This document shows positions 26,399 through 35,861 of a DNA stretch of 64,000 bases, piece after piece. This DNA comes from Rugosimonospora acidiphila (GTDB lineage Bacteria; Actinomycetota; Actinomycetes; Mycobacteriales; Micromonosporaceae), in assembly GCF_039543385.1 (NCBI RefSeq), contig NZ_BAABJQ010000008.1, forward strand, positions 1 to 64,000, given 5' to 3'. A model generated the notes under the pieces. That model had not been told where the DNA came from. It saw only the letters and a program-made list of their open reading frames with translations, and ran no database searches. Position 1 is the first letter of the stretch, and each line of letters starts with the position of its first letter. Position numbers and translations under genes: made by a program.

Positions 26399-27607
26399 TC
26401 ACGCTCTGACGCGTTCGGTCAGTGCCAGCGGCGACCGGGCCAGGACCAGTGCGGCGGCGCCGAGGACCTCCGCGCGATCGCCAAGTACGCCGCCGGTGAC
26501 GCGGACGCCGGTGGCCGCGACGGCCAGACTGTGGCGGTTGATGCCCGCGCGGATGGGGTCGAGCAGTACGTCGCCGGCTGCGGCGAGTTCGCCGCCGACG
26601 ACGACGAGTTGCGGGTTGAGAACGTTGACCACCCAGGAGACGGTCATGCCGATCGCCTCGCCCGCGTCGGCGACCGCGCGCCGGGCGCCGCGGTCACCGG
26701 AGTTGACGAGGTCCAGTAGTTGGGCGAACGTTGTCGGTCGGCCGGTGCTGTGTTCGAGCAGTCTGGCCACGGCGACCGGGCTGGCCACCGTCTCCAGGCA
26801 TCCGCGGTTGCCGCAGCGGCAGATCTGTCCTCTCGGGTCGACGCAGACGTGCCCGATCTCGCCCGCCATGCCCAGCGAGCCCTGGTACGGTTGCCCGCCG
26901 ACAATCAGGCCGGCGCCTACGCCTGCGGACAGCCGGATGTAGGTCATGTCGTCGACGCCGCGCCCGGCACCGAACACCTTCTCACCGAGGGCGCCCACGT
27001 TGGCGTCGTTGGCGAGTTGGATGGGCAGACCCAGCCGGCGTCGCATCTCGGCCGCGGGGGAGATGCCCTGCCAGCCGGGCAGGATCCCGTCGGACTCGAC
27101 GTCGCCGGTGCGGGTGTTGACGGGCGCGGCCAGGCCCATGCCGACCCCGAGCACCTGCTCCGAGGTCACACCCGCGGTGCGCATCGCCTGCCGGACGAGG
27201 TCCCGCGCCAGATCGAGGGTCTGTTCGGGAGCGTCGTCGACCTGCGCGCGTGACCAATCGTCGGCGATCGGATCGCCGGCCAGATCGCAGATCGTGATCC
27301 GGACGTGCTGGTGGCCGATGTCGATGCCGACCGCGAACGCGGCGCGCGGCACCAGTGACAGCAGGGTCGGCGGGCGTCCGGTGCCCCGCTGACGACCGTC
27401 GTCCGCGGCATCGCGCTCGTGGATCAGATCGACGGCGTCGAGCTCTTCCACGACGGTCGAGACGGTTGCGCGCGATAGCCCGGTTCGGCGGGCGATGTCG
27501 GCGCGGCTCGAGGCCGGGTGGCGGTAGATCGACTCGATGACACGCAGCAGGTTCAGGTCTCGAGGAGCCAGCGGGTGCGGTGTCTGCGGTACGGCTGGGG
27601 TGGTCAC
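26399..27607 (-). CDS. ROK-family transcriptional repressor (NagC/XylR type)
   Basis: A 402-residue repressor. It has an N-terminal winged helix-turn-helix (about 18-75: LNLLRVIESIYRHPASSRAD, IARRTGLSRATVSTVVEELD) and a ROK sugar-kinase-like domain: AFAVGIDIGHQHVRITICDL, GVGMGLAAPVNTRTG, LANDANVGALGEKVFG, the zinc site GEIGHVCVDPRGQICRCGNR-GCLE, and a C-terminal GGELAAAGDVLLDPI. These proteins release DNA when they bind a sugar such as xylose or N-acetylglucosamine. It is divergent from the GH3 gene across a 200-bp AT-richer region, the usual arrangement for a local repressor, so the GH3-GH10 run is its likely target. Confidence 0.9.
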   Translation of the reverse strand: MTTPAVPQTPHPLAPRDLNLLRVIESIYRHPASSRADIARRTGLSRATVSTVVEELDAVDLIHERDAADDGRQRGTGRPPTLLSLVPRAAFAVGIDIGHQHVRITICDLAGDPIADDWSRAQVDDAPEQTLDLARDLVRQAMRTAGVTSEQVLGVGMGLAAPVNTRTGDVESDGILPGWQGISPAAEMRRRLGLPIQLANDANVGALGEKVFGAGRGVDDMTYIRLSAGVGAGLIVGGQPYQGSLGMAGEIGHVCVDPRGQICRCGNRGCLETVASPVAVARLLEHSTGRPTTFAQLLDLVNSGDRGARRAVADAGEAIGMTVSWVVNVLNPQLVVVGGELAAAGDVLLDPIRAGINRHSLAVAATGVRVTGGVLGDRAEVLGAAALVLARSPLALTERVRA

Positions 27608-27727
27608 TCGGGGAGCTTAGTTCAATTACGACATTATTTGGGGGTGGAGTACCCCGCGTGGCAGTGGATCTATGCCGCTTCCACTCAGTACTATCGCTGC
27701 AAGTCCGACTAATCCTTATTGATATCG

Positions 27728-27756
27728 TTGACTTTGTACGAAAACCATGCGTAACT
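27728..27756 (+). promoter_or_regulatory. candidate promoter of the GH3 gene
   Basis: TTGACT (27728-27733), a 17-bp spacer and GTAACT (27751-27756) lie 50-80 bp upstream of the GH3 start in the A+T-richest part of the gap. The -10 match is weak, so this is only a candidate. The surrounding 27608-27807 gap should also contain the ROK operator. Confidence 0.3.
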
Positions 27757-27807
27757 TCTTCGCAATGATCGACGTCGGTCAACCGGCATCGTGGGGTGGA
27801 GGAGTCC

Positions 27808-30800
27808 ATGGTGAGCTGGCGATATCTGACTGCTCGGATCGCGATCGTCCCTATGGTGGTGTGCCTGTGCACGGTGGCGCCGCTCATGGCCGCGTCCACC
27901 AACGCGGTGCGGGCGGCGCCGCGAACACCGATCTACCTGGATCCGTCCTATTCGTTTGCCGAACGCGCCGCCGACCTCGTGGCGAGACTGACGCCGGCGC
28001 AGCGCGCCAGTCAACTCGTCTCGAGTCAGGCACCAGCCATCACCAGCGCGCAAAACCCGCTGCTGACCGGATACTTCGGCAACTCGATGACCACGCTGGC
28101 CGGTCCCACAAGCCCCGGTGACACAAGCGTCGTCCTCGGCTCCGTCGCCGGCATCGCGGCGGGTACGAAACTGACCATCGGCCCGGTGAGCAAGCCTGAG
28201 AGCGTCACGGTCTCCTCGGTGGGTACGGCGGCCCGGACCGCCACAACCCTCGTCGCGGCGGCGGCGCCCGGTGACACCGCGGTCAAGGTGGCATCGGTGG
28301 CCAACCTGGTCGCTGGTGAGCGGATCCGCCTCGACGCGGCCGGTGGCGCGAACCAGGAGTTCACCTCGATCCAGGCGGTCGGCACGGCGGGCGCGGACGG
28401 CACCGGCGTCACGCTGGGCTCGCCGCTGACCCGCTCGCACGCGAGTGGCGTGGCCGCGCAGGACCTCGGCAGCGGCGTGGCGTTCTCGCCGGCGCTGTCG
28501 AAGGGGTACGGGTACGGCGCCGCCGTCACCGTCCTGATCCAGGGCGTCCCCGCGTACGGCTGGTGGAACGAGGCGCTGCACGGGATCAACGCCGAGTCGC
28601 TGAACCCGTCGGGCAACGCGGCCACCCTCACGGACACGACTTCCTACCCGATCGACCTGTCCCGGGCGTCGAGCTGGGATCCCGCGCTGACCTACCAGGT
28701 CGCCCAGGCGGAGTCGGACGAGGCGCGCGAGATCGTCCGGCAGAACCGGCTCGACCTGGACTTCTACTCGCCCACCGTCAACCTGGCCCGCGATCCCCGA
28801 TGGGGCCGCAACGACGAGTCGTACGGCGAGGATCCGCTGCTCGAGGCGCAGGTCGCCGGGCAGTTCGTCAACGGCATGGAGGGCAAGGACCAGAACGGAG
28901 ATCTCCTGCCCGGCGGTGACGGCTTCTACAAGACGACGACCACGCTGAAGCACTACGCGATGAACAACACCGAGGGCACCTCCAACGCCGACCCGAACGG
29001 CCGGCTCAACGGGTCGTCGAACGCCGACGAGCGCACGATCCGCGAGTACTACACCATGCCGTTCCGCAAAATCGTCCAGGACGATCAGAACGGCGCGGTG
29101 ATGAGCTCTTACAACGAGATCAACGGCGTGCCGTCGGCGGCGAACACCTTCCTGAACGACACGCTGATGCGCGAGACGTTCGGCTTTCAGGGATACTTCA
29201 CCGGCGACTGCGACGCGGTCAACGAGGTCAGCAAGCGGCACCAGTGGCAACCGGACGGGGCCGGGCACCCGGTCACCGACGTCGAGCAGTTCGCCTACAC
29301 GCTCGGCTCGGGTGAGGACGCCGAATGCAACGCCGGCTACACCGACGGCACCGGAAGCAGCTACCGGGGCCCGACGTCGCCGTCGACGACCGCGGGCGGT
29401 GCGATGAACGCGCTGGGCATGCAGATCACGACGCCGACCGGCCTGACCACGGTCAACGACCTCGACGTGTCCGCGACCCGGCTGTTCACCAACCGGATGA
29501 AGCTCGGCGAGTTCGACCCGAACAGCAAGGTGCCGTGGCTGACCCAGGCCGTCGCGCGTGACCAGTCCTACGGCGTGTATCCATGGAACAACGCGACGGC
29601 CCCCACCGAAACCTCGGCGCGGCTGGACCTGGCGCGCGAGTCGGCCGACGCGTCGCTCGTGCTGTTGAAGAACTCCGCGACCACCCGCAAGGACGGCTCG
29701 ACCGGGAAGCTGTTGCCGATGTCGGTGCCGGCCAGCGGCTCGTTCAAGGTGCTCGTGCTCGGCTCGTACGCCAACAACTCAAACTTCTACCTGGGCGGCT
29801 ATTCCTCGATTCAGAACGCGGCCGGCCAGGCCAACGAGGTGACACCGTACGCGGGCATCAAGGCCGCGATCCAGGCGGTCAACCCGTCGGCGCAGGTGGA
29901 CTACCTCAAGGGCTTCACGGGTACCGGTACCAACGCCGGCAACTGCTGCACGGCGATCGACCCGGCGGCCGTCGCCGCGGCGGCGGACTACGACTACGTC
30001 ATCGTGTACGCGGGCATGGACTCCACCTCCTCGAACGGCACCACCGGCACCGAGGACCGCGACCGCAGCTCGCTGGCGCTGCCCGGCCTGCAGGGGCAGC
30101 TGATCAGCCAGGTCTCCGCGGTCAACCCGGACACCATCGGCGTGATGGAGACGATCGGCGCCCAGGACGTGTCGTCCTTCGAGTCGACAACTCCGGCGAT
30201 CCTGTGGAGTTCGTTCAACGGCATGCGCAAGGGCGACGCCCTGGCCGACGTGCTGCTGGGCAAGTACAACCCGAGCGGCCGCACGCCGGAGACCTGGTAC
30301 CAGAGCGTGAACCAGCTCCCGAGCACCTCCAGCTACACGCTGCGGCCCGTCGGTCCCAACGGTCGGACCTACATGTACTTCAACGGCCCGGTCTCCTACC
30401 CGTTCGGCTACGGGCTGAGCTACACGAACTTCGACTTTTCGAACCTGCGCATCTCCGACCGCACGCCCAACGCCGATGGCACGATCAACGTCAGCGTCGA
30501 CGTCAAAAACACCGGCTCGCGCGACGGCAACGAGGTCGTGCAGCTGTACGTGAACACGCCGAACGCGGACCCGTCCCTGGAGCGGCCCATCAAGCGGCTC
30601 GAAGGCTTCCAGAAGGTCTCCGTCCCGGCCGGGCACACCAAGCGGGTGACCCTGCCGATCAAGATCGCCGATTTGGCCTTCTACAACGAGAAGGACCAGC
30701 GCTTCGAGGTCGACCCGGGCGCGTACGGCATCCAGCTGAGCACCTCCAGCGCGGACAGCGACATCCAGGCGCAGGGCACGATCAACGTGAAAGGCGCGCT

Positions 30801-32718
30801 CACCCCGAAGCCGAGCGTCCTCACGGCGCAACCGCGCATCATGACCACCGACGACGCCCGCGGCATCTCGCAGCGGGTGATGTTCCCCGAAGGGGTCACG
30901 ATCGATCCGGGCCTGACCGTCGCGATGAACGATGACAGCCTCTCCGGCTGGATCGCGCCGGGGCAGAGCAAGTCTTTCCCGGCCGGGATGACTTTCAGCT
31001 ACTCCAGTGACCGGCCGCAGGTCGTCTCGGTCGACCACAACGGGAAGATCCGCACCGTGGCCAACGGGGCGGCGACGGTCACCGCGACGGTGCGCTACAA
31101 GGGCAAGAGCGCCAGCACCTCCTTCGTCGTGCGGGTGCTGTCCGACCTGAACGGCCTAAAGGTCAACGGGCAGCAACTGGCGGGCTTCAACCCCGACGTG
31201 ACCGACTACGACGTCGTCGTCCCGAACGGGGTGAGCGCGGCGCCCCAGATCAGCGCGACCGGGTCCACCGGCAAGGTCTCGATCACCCAGGCGACCTCGG
31301 TGCCGGGCGTGGCGACGGTGACCTCAACCGGGCCGGACGGGATCGTCGCGAAATACCAGATCAACTTCGCGAGGCAGGGGTCGAGCGACGAATTCGACAG
31401 CTCGACGCTCGGGTCGCAGTGGCACTGGGTTCGCGAAGCACCGGCAGACTGGAGCCTGTCGACGAACCCGGGCTCGCTGACCATCACGCCGAAGACCGGC
31501 GACCTGACCACCACGACGAACACCGCACAGAACATCCTGCTCCAGCCCGCGCTCGGGGACTGGACGCAGACGACCAAGCTCGCCTTCAACCACCGCCCGA
31601 ACGCGGCGACCCAGCAGGGCGGCATCATCGCCTACCAGGACGACGACAACTACCTCAAGTTCGACCTCGAGGCGACCTCGCCCACGAACATCCAGTTCAA
31701 CACGGCGCTGGAGGACAACCTCAACGGCGTCCAGGTCACACAGACGCTGAACACCCTCAACGCCAACGCGATCCTGCCCGCCGACAACACCATCTGGCTG
31801 CGGATGAGCAAGAGCGGCGCGCACTACTCCACGTCGTACTCCCTCGATGGGACGACGTGGGTGCCGGTCTGGACCACGGGAGCGACCCTGAACAACCCGC
31901 AGGTCGGGCTGTTCGCGTTCAACCGCGCCGGCGCCACCACCGACCTCCAGGTCGGATTCGACTCCTTCCACGTCGACGCGAGCCCGCCCGCGCCGACTTC
32001 CGGACCGAGGACCACCGCGTCGCTGGCCCCGCACGCCAACAGCGCCGGCTGGAACCGCGCCGCGCCGACCGTGACGCTGACCGGCACCGACAGGTCGAAC
32101 TGGGGCCTCGCCTCGACCGAGTACAACCTCGACGGCGGCGGCTGGCAGACCTACTCGGCACCGGTCACCGTCACCGGCGACGGGGTCCACACGCTGATGT
32201 ACCGCTCGACGGACAACGCCGGCAACGTCGAGCCGGCGAACACGCTCACGGTTCGCGTCGACACGGCCACACCGCAGGTCGCGTATACCGGCAACTCGGG
32301 CAGCTACGCCATCGACCAGGCCGTGCAGATCCACTGCGCCGCGACCGATCCCGGCGGCTCGGGGGTCGCGAAGACCACCTGCGCGGACCTCAGGGGGCCG
32401 GCCTACACGTTCGGGCTCGGCACCCACCGGTACGGCGCGACGGCGACCGACACCGCGGGCAATACCGGGACGGGCTCGACCGGGTTCACCGTGACCGTGA
32501 CATACCCGTCGGTGGAGCACCTGGTGCGGGAATTCAGCACCAGACCAAGCGTCGCCAGCGACCTGAACGACGAACTCAACGCGGCCGCCGCCAGCACGGG
32601 CAAGAAGGCCCGCGACCACCTGAGCGCGTTCATCAACCAGGTCCACGCGCAGACCGGCAAGGCGCTGACCGCCAACCAAGCCAAGGTGTTGACCCAGTCG
32701 GCGCAGGCGCTCGAGTAA
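27808..32718 (+). CDS. giant secreted GH3 beta-xylosidase-like protein with accessory domains
   Basis: A 1636-residue exported enzyme; the ATG at 27808 has GGAGG five bases upstream and starts a signal peptide (cut near ASTNAVRA). GH3 begins at about 40 (YSFAERAADLVARLTPAQRA) but is interrupted after SSQAPAI by about 150 residues with two similar beta units (SPGDTSVVLGSVAGIAAGTK and APGDTAVKVASVANLVAGER) before VPAYGWWNEALHGI. The nucleophile is Asp467 in YFTGDCDAV. Next come the GH3 alpha/beta domain, an FnIII-like domain (EVVQLYVNTP), a Big2-like domain, a cadherin-like beta sandwich, a GH43-type C2/laminin-like domain (about 1195-1390), an OmpL47-type Ig domain and a C-terminal FIMAH domain (SVEHLVREFS...KVLTQSAQALE). 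GH3 of this type releases xylose or glucose from oligosaccharides. It is first in a run with GH10. Confidence 0.9.
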   Translation: MVSWRYLTARIAIVPMVVCLCTVAPLMAASTNAVRAAPRTPIYLDPSYSFAERAADLVARLTPAQRASQLVSSQAPAITSAQNPLLTGYFGNSMTTLAGPTSPGDTSVVLGSVAGIAAGTKLTIGPVSKPESVTVSSVGTAARTATTLVAAAAPGDTAVKVASVANLVAGERIRLDAAGGANQEFTSIQAVGTAGADGTGVTLGSPLTRSHASGVAAQDLGSGVAFSPALSKGYGYGAAVTVLIQGVPAYGWWNEALHGINAESLNPSGNAATLTDTTSYPIDLSRASSWDPALTYQVAQAESDEAREIVRQNRLDLDFYSPTVNLARDPRWGRNDESYGEDPLLEAQVAGQFVNGMEGKDQNGDLLPGGDGFYKTTTTLKHYAMNNTEGTSNADPNGRLNGSSNADERTIREYYTMPFRKIVQDDQNGAVMSSYNEINGVPSAANTFLNDTLMRETFGFQGYFTGDCDAVNEVSKRHQWQPDGAGHPVTDVEQFAYTLGSGEDAECNAGYTDGTGSSYRGPTSPSTTAGGAMNALGMQITTPTGLTTVNDLDVSATRLFTNRMKLGEFDPNSKVPWLTQAVARDQSYGVYPWNNATAPTETSARLDLARESADASLVLLKNSATTRKDGSTGKLLPMSVPASGSFKVLVLGSYANNSNFYLGGYSSIQNAAGQANEVTPYAGIKAAIQAVNPSAQVDYLKGFTGTGTNAGNCCTAIDPAAVAAAADYDYVIVYAGMDSTSSNGTTGTEDRDRSSLALPGLQGQLISQVSAVNPDTIGVMETIGAQDVSSFESTTPAILWSSFNGMRKGDALADVLLGKYNPSGRTPETWYQSVNQLPSTSSYTLRPVGPNGRTYMYFNGPVSYPFGYGLSYTNFDFSNLRISDRTPNADGTINVSVDVKNTGSRDGNEVVQLYVNTPNADPSLERPIKRLEGFQKVSVPAGHTKRVTLPIKIADLAFYNEKDQRFEVDPGAYGIQLSTSSADSDIQAQGTINVKGALTPKPSVLTAQPRIMTTDDARGISQRVMFPEGVTIDPGLTVAMNDDSLSGWIAPGQSKSFPAGMTFSYSSDRPQVVSVDHNGKIRTVANGAATVTATVRYKGKSASTSFVVRVLSDLNGLKVNGQQLAGFNPDVTDYDVVVPNGVSAAPQISATGSTGKVSITQATSVPGVATVTSTGPDGIVAKYQINFARQGSSDEFDSSTLGSQWHWVREAPADWSLSTNPGSLTITPKTGDLTTTTNTAQNILLQPALGDWTQTTKLAFNHRPNAATQQGGIIAYQDDDNYLKFDLEATSPTNIQFNTALEDNLNGVQVTQTLNTLNANAILPADNTIWLRMSKSGAHYSTSYSLDGTTWVPVWTTGATLNNPQVGLFAFNRAGATTDLQVGFDSFHVDASPPAPTSGPRTTASLAPHANSAGWNRAAPTVTLTGTDRSNWGLASTEYNLDGGGWQTYSAPVTVTGDGVHTLMYRSTDNAGNVEPANTLTVRVDTATPQVAYTGNSGSYAIDQAVQIHCAATDPGGSGVAKTTCADLRGPAYTFGLGTHRYGATATDTAGNTGTGSTGFTVTVTYPSVEHLVREFSTRPSVASDLNDELNAAAASTGKKARDHLSAFINQVHAQTGKALTANQAKVLTQSAQALE

Positions 32719-32836
32719 CGACACCTCAGTTCGGGATCGCGTGCGTGCATCGTGTCACGCACGCGATCCCCGTCTGCCCCCACGTCAACGGGGCTCGCGA
32801 CCCTTCGACCCCATGTGCCATACAGGAGGCGCACCG

Positions 32837-35440
32837 GTGAGGAAAACATTACGCAGACTCGTCGCGGTTGTCGGCGCGTTTGCCAGCGCTCTCGCGTTGA
32901 CCACGCTGACTCGCGTGGACAGCGCGTCGGCCGTCGATTATTCTCTGCCGTCACTGTGGCAGTCCTATCAGGATGACTTCACCATGGGCACGTTCGGTGG
33001 GTGGAGCAGCCAGCAGGCGCTGTACGACTACCGGTCCAACAGCCTGCCCAACGAACTCAAGCTGGACAGCCAGATCGGCACGAGCAACACCAACAGCCTG
33101 TCCCGCCAGGCGTACGTGGCCGCCGTGAACCAGATCAACGCGGACCCGACCCTCGACGACGCGGCGAAGGCCGCCGCCATCGAGCAGGCCAACGAAAACA
33201 TCGTCCTGCAGCCGACGACCGGTGCGAATCAGGCCGAGGGCATCCTGAAGGCGATCGAGGCGTACAACGCGGCCAACAACCTGCCGGAAGACCAGAAGAA
33301 AATCGTGCGCGCGCACGTGCTCGCGTGGCACGGCGGCCAGCAGCCGAACTGGTTCTTCACCAACGGCTTTGTCTACAACGCGGCCGACCCGGACTGGGCC
33401 AGCCCCGACACGATGCTCAAGCGGCTGGACAACTACATCCACCTCATGATGGACAAGTACGCCAAGTACTCCGACATCATCGTCTCCTGGGACGTGGTCA
33501 ACGAGGCCGTCGACGACTACACCGGCCAGATCCGCAACGCCGACGACCCGCAGGTCAGCCAGTGGGGCCGCATCTTCCGCCGGCCCGACCTCGACGGCGA
33601 CCCCGACGCCCGGCTGTACGCGGAGTCGGCGTGGGTGCGGCAGGCGTTCGAGTCGGCGCGCACGTGGTCGAACGCGGCGGGCGTGCACTGGAAGCTCTAC
33701 TACAACGACTTCCAGGACTCGAACAAGTTGTACGAGCCAAAGATGAGCCAGACCATCAAGATGCTCAAACCCATCCACGACGCGGGCAACATCGACGGCT
33801 ACGGCATGCAGGGCCGCCTCGCCTGGGCGTACCCGTCCATCGCCCAGCTCAAGACGCAGATCGACGCCGGCCTCACGGTCGCCAACGAGATCTCGATCAC
33901 CGAGTCGGACATCCGTAGTGACCTCGAACCCAACCCGGACTACGACCCGACCCAGCCCACCCGCCGGGTGACCGAGGCCGACGCCGCCGACCCGGCCCAC
34001 GAGTGGCCGAACTACGGCTCGTGCTCGTGGGAGCAGCGCTCGGCGGCCAACGGCAACACCTTCGACGTGTGCAACTCACCGGTCCGCCGGATCCCCGCCT
34101 GGGGCACCGGGGCCAACAACGACCTGGCCAACAGCCCGGACATCATGCGCAAGCAGGCGGACTTCGCGGCCGACTGGATGGACCTGCTGCTGTCGTACAA
34201 GGGCAAGATCGTCATCGACGACTGGGATGGCACGTCGGACTCCAACACGTTCAACCGCACCGACGGTGCCCAGCTGTGGTCCGGCCTTCCGGGCAACCCG
34301 GAGAAGTACTCGTTCTTCGCGGTCATCGGTGCCCCGGCGAGGGAGAAGCTGCGCGATGCGATCGCGCAGGCCGACGCGCTGGACCAGCACGCGTTCACGG
34401 CCGACAGTTGGCAGCGCGTGTCCGACGCGCGTGCGGCCGCCGCGGCCCTGGTCGACGTGCGCATCTACACGATCGACGGGGTCAACGCGGTGAAGAACGC
34501 CACCACCGCGCTGACCGACGCGATCGGCCGCCTCGAGCGGCCCTTCACGCACACCGGCGGCGATCCGACCATCTCCGGTCCGGTGAAGGTCGGTGCCACC
34601 CTGACGGCCCACCCGGGGGACTGGGAGCCGCAGCCGGTGACGCTGTCGTACCAGTGGTACCGGTCGGGGCAGGCGATCGACGGCGCCACCGGCTCGAGCT
34701 ACCCGCTGGTCGACGCCGACGAGGGCCAACGGATCTCCGTCGCGGTCACCGGCACGAAGCCCGGATACGCATCGGTGACCGAGAAGTCGAAGGAGACCGA
34801 GGCGGTGGTGCGCCTCGCCCCGGGGCCGATCGTGGACACCGTGACCAGCGCGCTCGGTGCCGCCGGCAACAACGTGGCGACCGCCACGGTGAGCGCGGAG
34901 GCGGGCGACCTGCTCGTCGCGTACGTCGCCTCGGACTCGCCGCAGGCCGGCGGCCAGACCTCGACGGTCTCCGGCGCCGGTCTGACCTGGACGCTGGCCG
35001 GACGGGCCAACGGGGCGTCCGGCGACGCCGAGGTCTGGACGGCACGGGCGACGACGGCGCTGGACCGGGCGAAGATCACCGCCAAGGGAAGGTTGAAGAA
35101 CTGGGACGAGTCCATCACCGTGATCGGGTACCAGCATGCGAGCGGGATCGGCGCGGTCGTCACGGCCAGCTCCGACCGTGGGGCCCCCCGGGCGACGCTG
35201 ACCACCACGGCACCCAATTCGTGGGTCTTCGCCAGCGGCGACGACTGGCTCTCCCCGGTGCACCGCACCGTCGGCGCGGGCCAGACGCTGGTCAACGAGT
35301 CGTTCCCGAAGGTGGGGGACACCTACTGGGTCCAGTCGACGACCGCGCCGACGGCCACCGCGGGTACGGCGGTGACCATCAACGACACGGCGCCCAAGAA
35401 GGACCCGTACAACCTGGTGCTCGTCGAGCTCCTCTGGTGA
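32837..35440 (+). CDS. secreted GH10 xylanase with C-terminal Ig-like domains
   Basis: An 867-residue exported protein starting at GTG with a perfect AGGAGG seven bases upstream, 118 bp after the GH3 gene. The signal peptide ends near SASA. The GH10 domain (about 38-500) has acid/base Glu223 in SWDVVNEAVDD and nucleophile Glu356 in SITESDIRSD, with RAHVLAWHGGQQPNWFF as the subsite loop. Insertions make the barrel longer than the usual 300-350 residues (for example the IRNADDPQVSQWGRIFRRPD loop and a Cys-containing NYGSCSWEQRS segment). After it come a helical hairpin repeat (AREKLRDAIAQADAL...), an Ig-like unit (VGATLTAHPGDWEPQPVTLS) and a C-terminal beta domain. Probably xylan or decorated xylo-oligosaccharide hydrolysis. 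There is no CBM13, unlike the other GH10. Confidence 0.88.
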   Translation: MRKTLRRLVAVVGAFASALALTTLTRVDSASAVDYSLPSLWQSYQDDFTMGTFGGWSSQQALYDYRSNSLPNELKLDSQIGTSNTNSLSRQAYVAAVNQINADPTLDDAAKAAAIEQANENIVLQPTTGANQAEGILKAIEAYNAANNLPEDQKKIVRAHVLAWHGGQQPNWFFTNGFVYNAADPDWASPDTMLKRLDNYIHLMMDKYAKYSDIIVSWDVVNEAVDDYTGQIRNADDPQVSQWGRIFRRPDLDGDPDARLYAESAWVRQAFESARTWSNAAGVHWKLYYNDFQDSNKLYEPKMSQTIKMLKPIHDAGNIDGYGMQGRLAWAYPSIAQLKTQIDAGLTVANEISITESDIRSDLEPNPDYDPTQPTRRVTEADAADPAHEWPNYGSCSWEQRSAANGNTFDVCNSPVRRIPAWGTGANNDLANSPDIMRKQADFAADWMDLLLSYKGKIVIDDWDGTSDSNTFNRTDGAQLWSGLPGNPEKYSFFAVIGAPAREKLRDAIAQADALDQHAFTADSWQRVSDARAAAAALVDVRIYTIDGVNAVKNATTALTDAIGRLERPFTHTGGDPTISGPVKVGATLTAHPGDWEPQPVTLSYQWYRSGQAIDGATGSSYPLVDADEGQRISVAVTGTKPGYASVTEKSKETEAVVRLAPGPIVDTVTSALGAAGNNVATATVSAEAGDLLVAYVASDSPQAGGQTSTVSGAGLTWTLAGRANGASGDAEVWTARATTALDRAKITAKGRLKNWDESITVIGYQHASGIGAVVTASSDRGAPRATLTTTAPNSWVFASGDDWLSPVHRTVGAGQTLVNESFPKVGDTYWVQSTTAPTATAGTAVTINDTAPKKDPYNLVLVELLW

Positions 35441-35476
35441 CGCCCGGGGAATCATCGGGCTGACCGATCGCATCCC

Positions 35477-35516
35477 GCGTTGGGGAGAGCCGCCGCCAAG
35501 CGGCTTTCCCCAACGC
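35477..35516 (+). terminator. terminator of the GH3-GH10 transcript
   Basis: Arms of 17 nt (35477-35493 and 35500-35516, GCGTTGGGGAGAGCCGC with one G-T wobble) and a 6-nt loop, 37 bp past the GH10 stop. Confidence 0.7.
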
Positions 35517-35861
35517 GCCGGTCGGATCGCCGCGCCGAGGTGTGCGGCCCGTGGCGGCAATACATTCGCGGCCTCCGTCGGCGGTGCGGCTCGCCGGAGC
35601 CCATCTCGAAACGCGGTCGCCGTGCGCGGGCCGCGTTCCGATGTGCTGCGCAGAATTGGCCATGCGTTGAGAACGCTAACATTTTCCCGATGGTGCAATT
35701 TCGATTGCCCTTCTTGAGCGAGATTCAACGGCTGAGCTGGCAGTTCATGAGCGTAACCGGCTTCGATGGTCTCCGCGCTGGCGCTCTTGACTCGCGAAAA
35801 AGTGAACGCTCACAATCGTCGGTATGCGATGTCATGAGCGCTTCGTGAGGAGTACCCGGCG
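35517..35861. other. intergenic region upstream of the GH43 gene
   Basis: About 345 bp without a gene. The right half is A+T richer and holds a promoter-operator candidate at 35787-35816. Two further sites resemble its operator: TTGAGAACGCTAAC near 35664 and ATGAGCGCTTCG at 35834-35845. Confidence 0.45.
35787..35816 (+). promoter_or_regulatory. candidate promoter with LacI-type operator for the GH43 gene
   Basis: TTGACT (35787-35792), an 18-bp spacer and CACAAT (35811-35816). The palindrome GTGAACGCTCAC (35802-35813; perfect GTGA and TCAC arms) overlaps the spacer and -10 box. The shape matches operators of actinomycete LacI-type repressors of glycosidase genes (GAGCGCTC cores). Confidence 0.5.

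Noticed and set aside
27709..29268. 519-codon minus-strand frame
   Set aside because: Antisense to the start of the GH3 gene and biased to Arg/Val/Asp; no domain seen.
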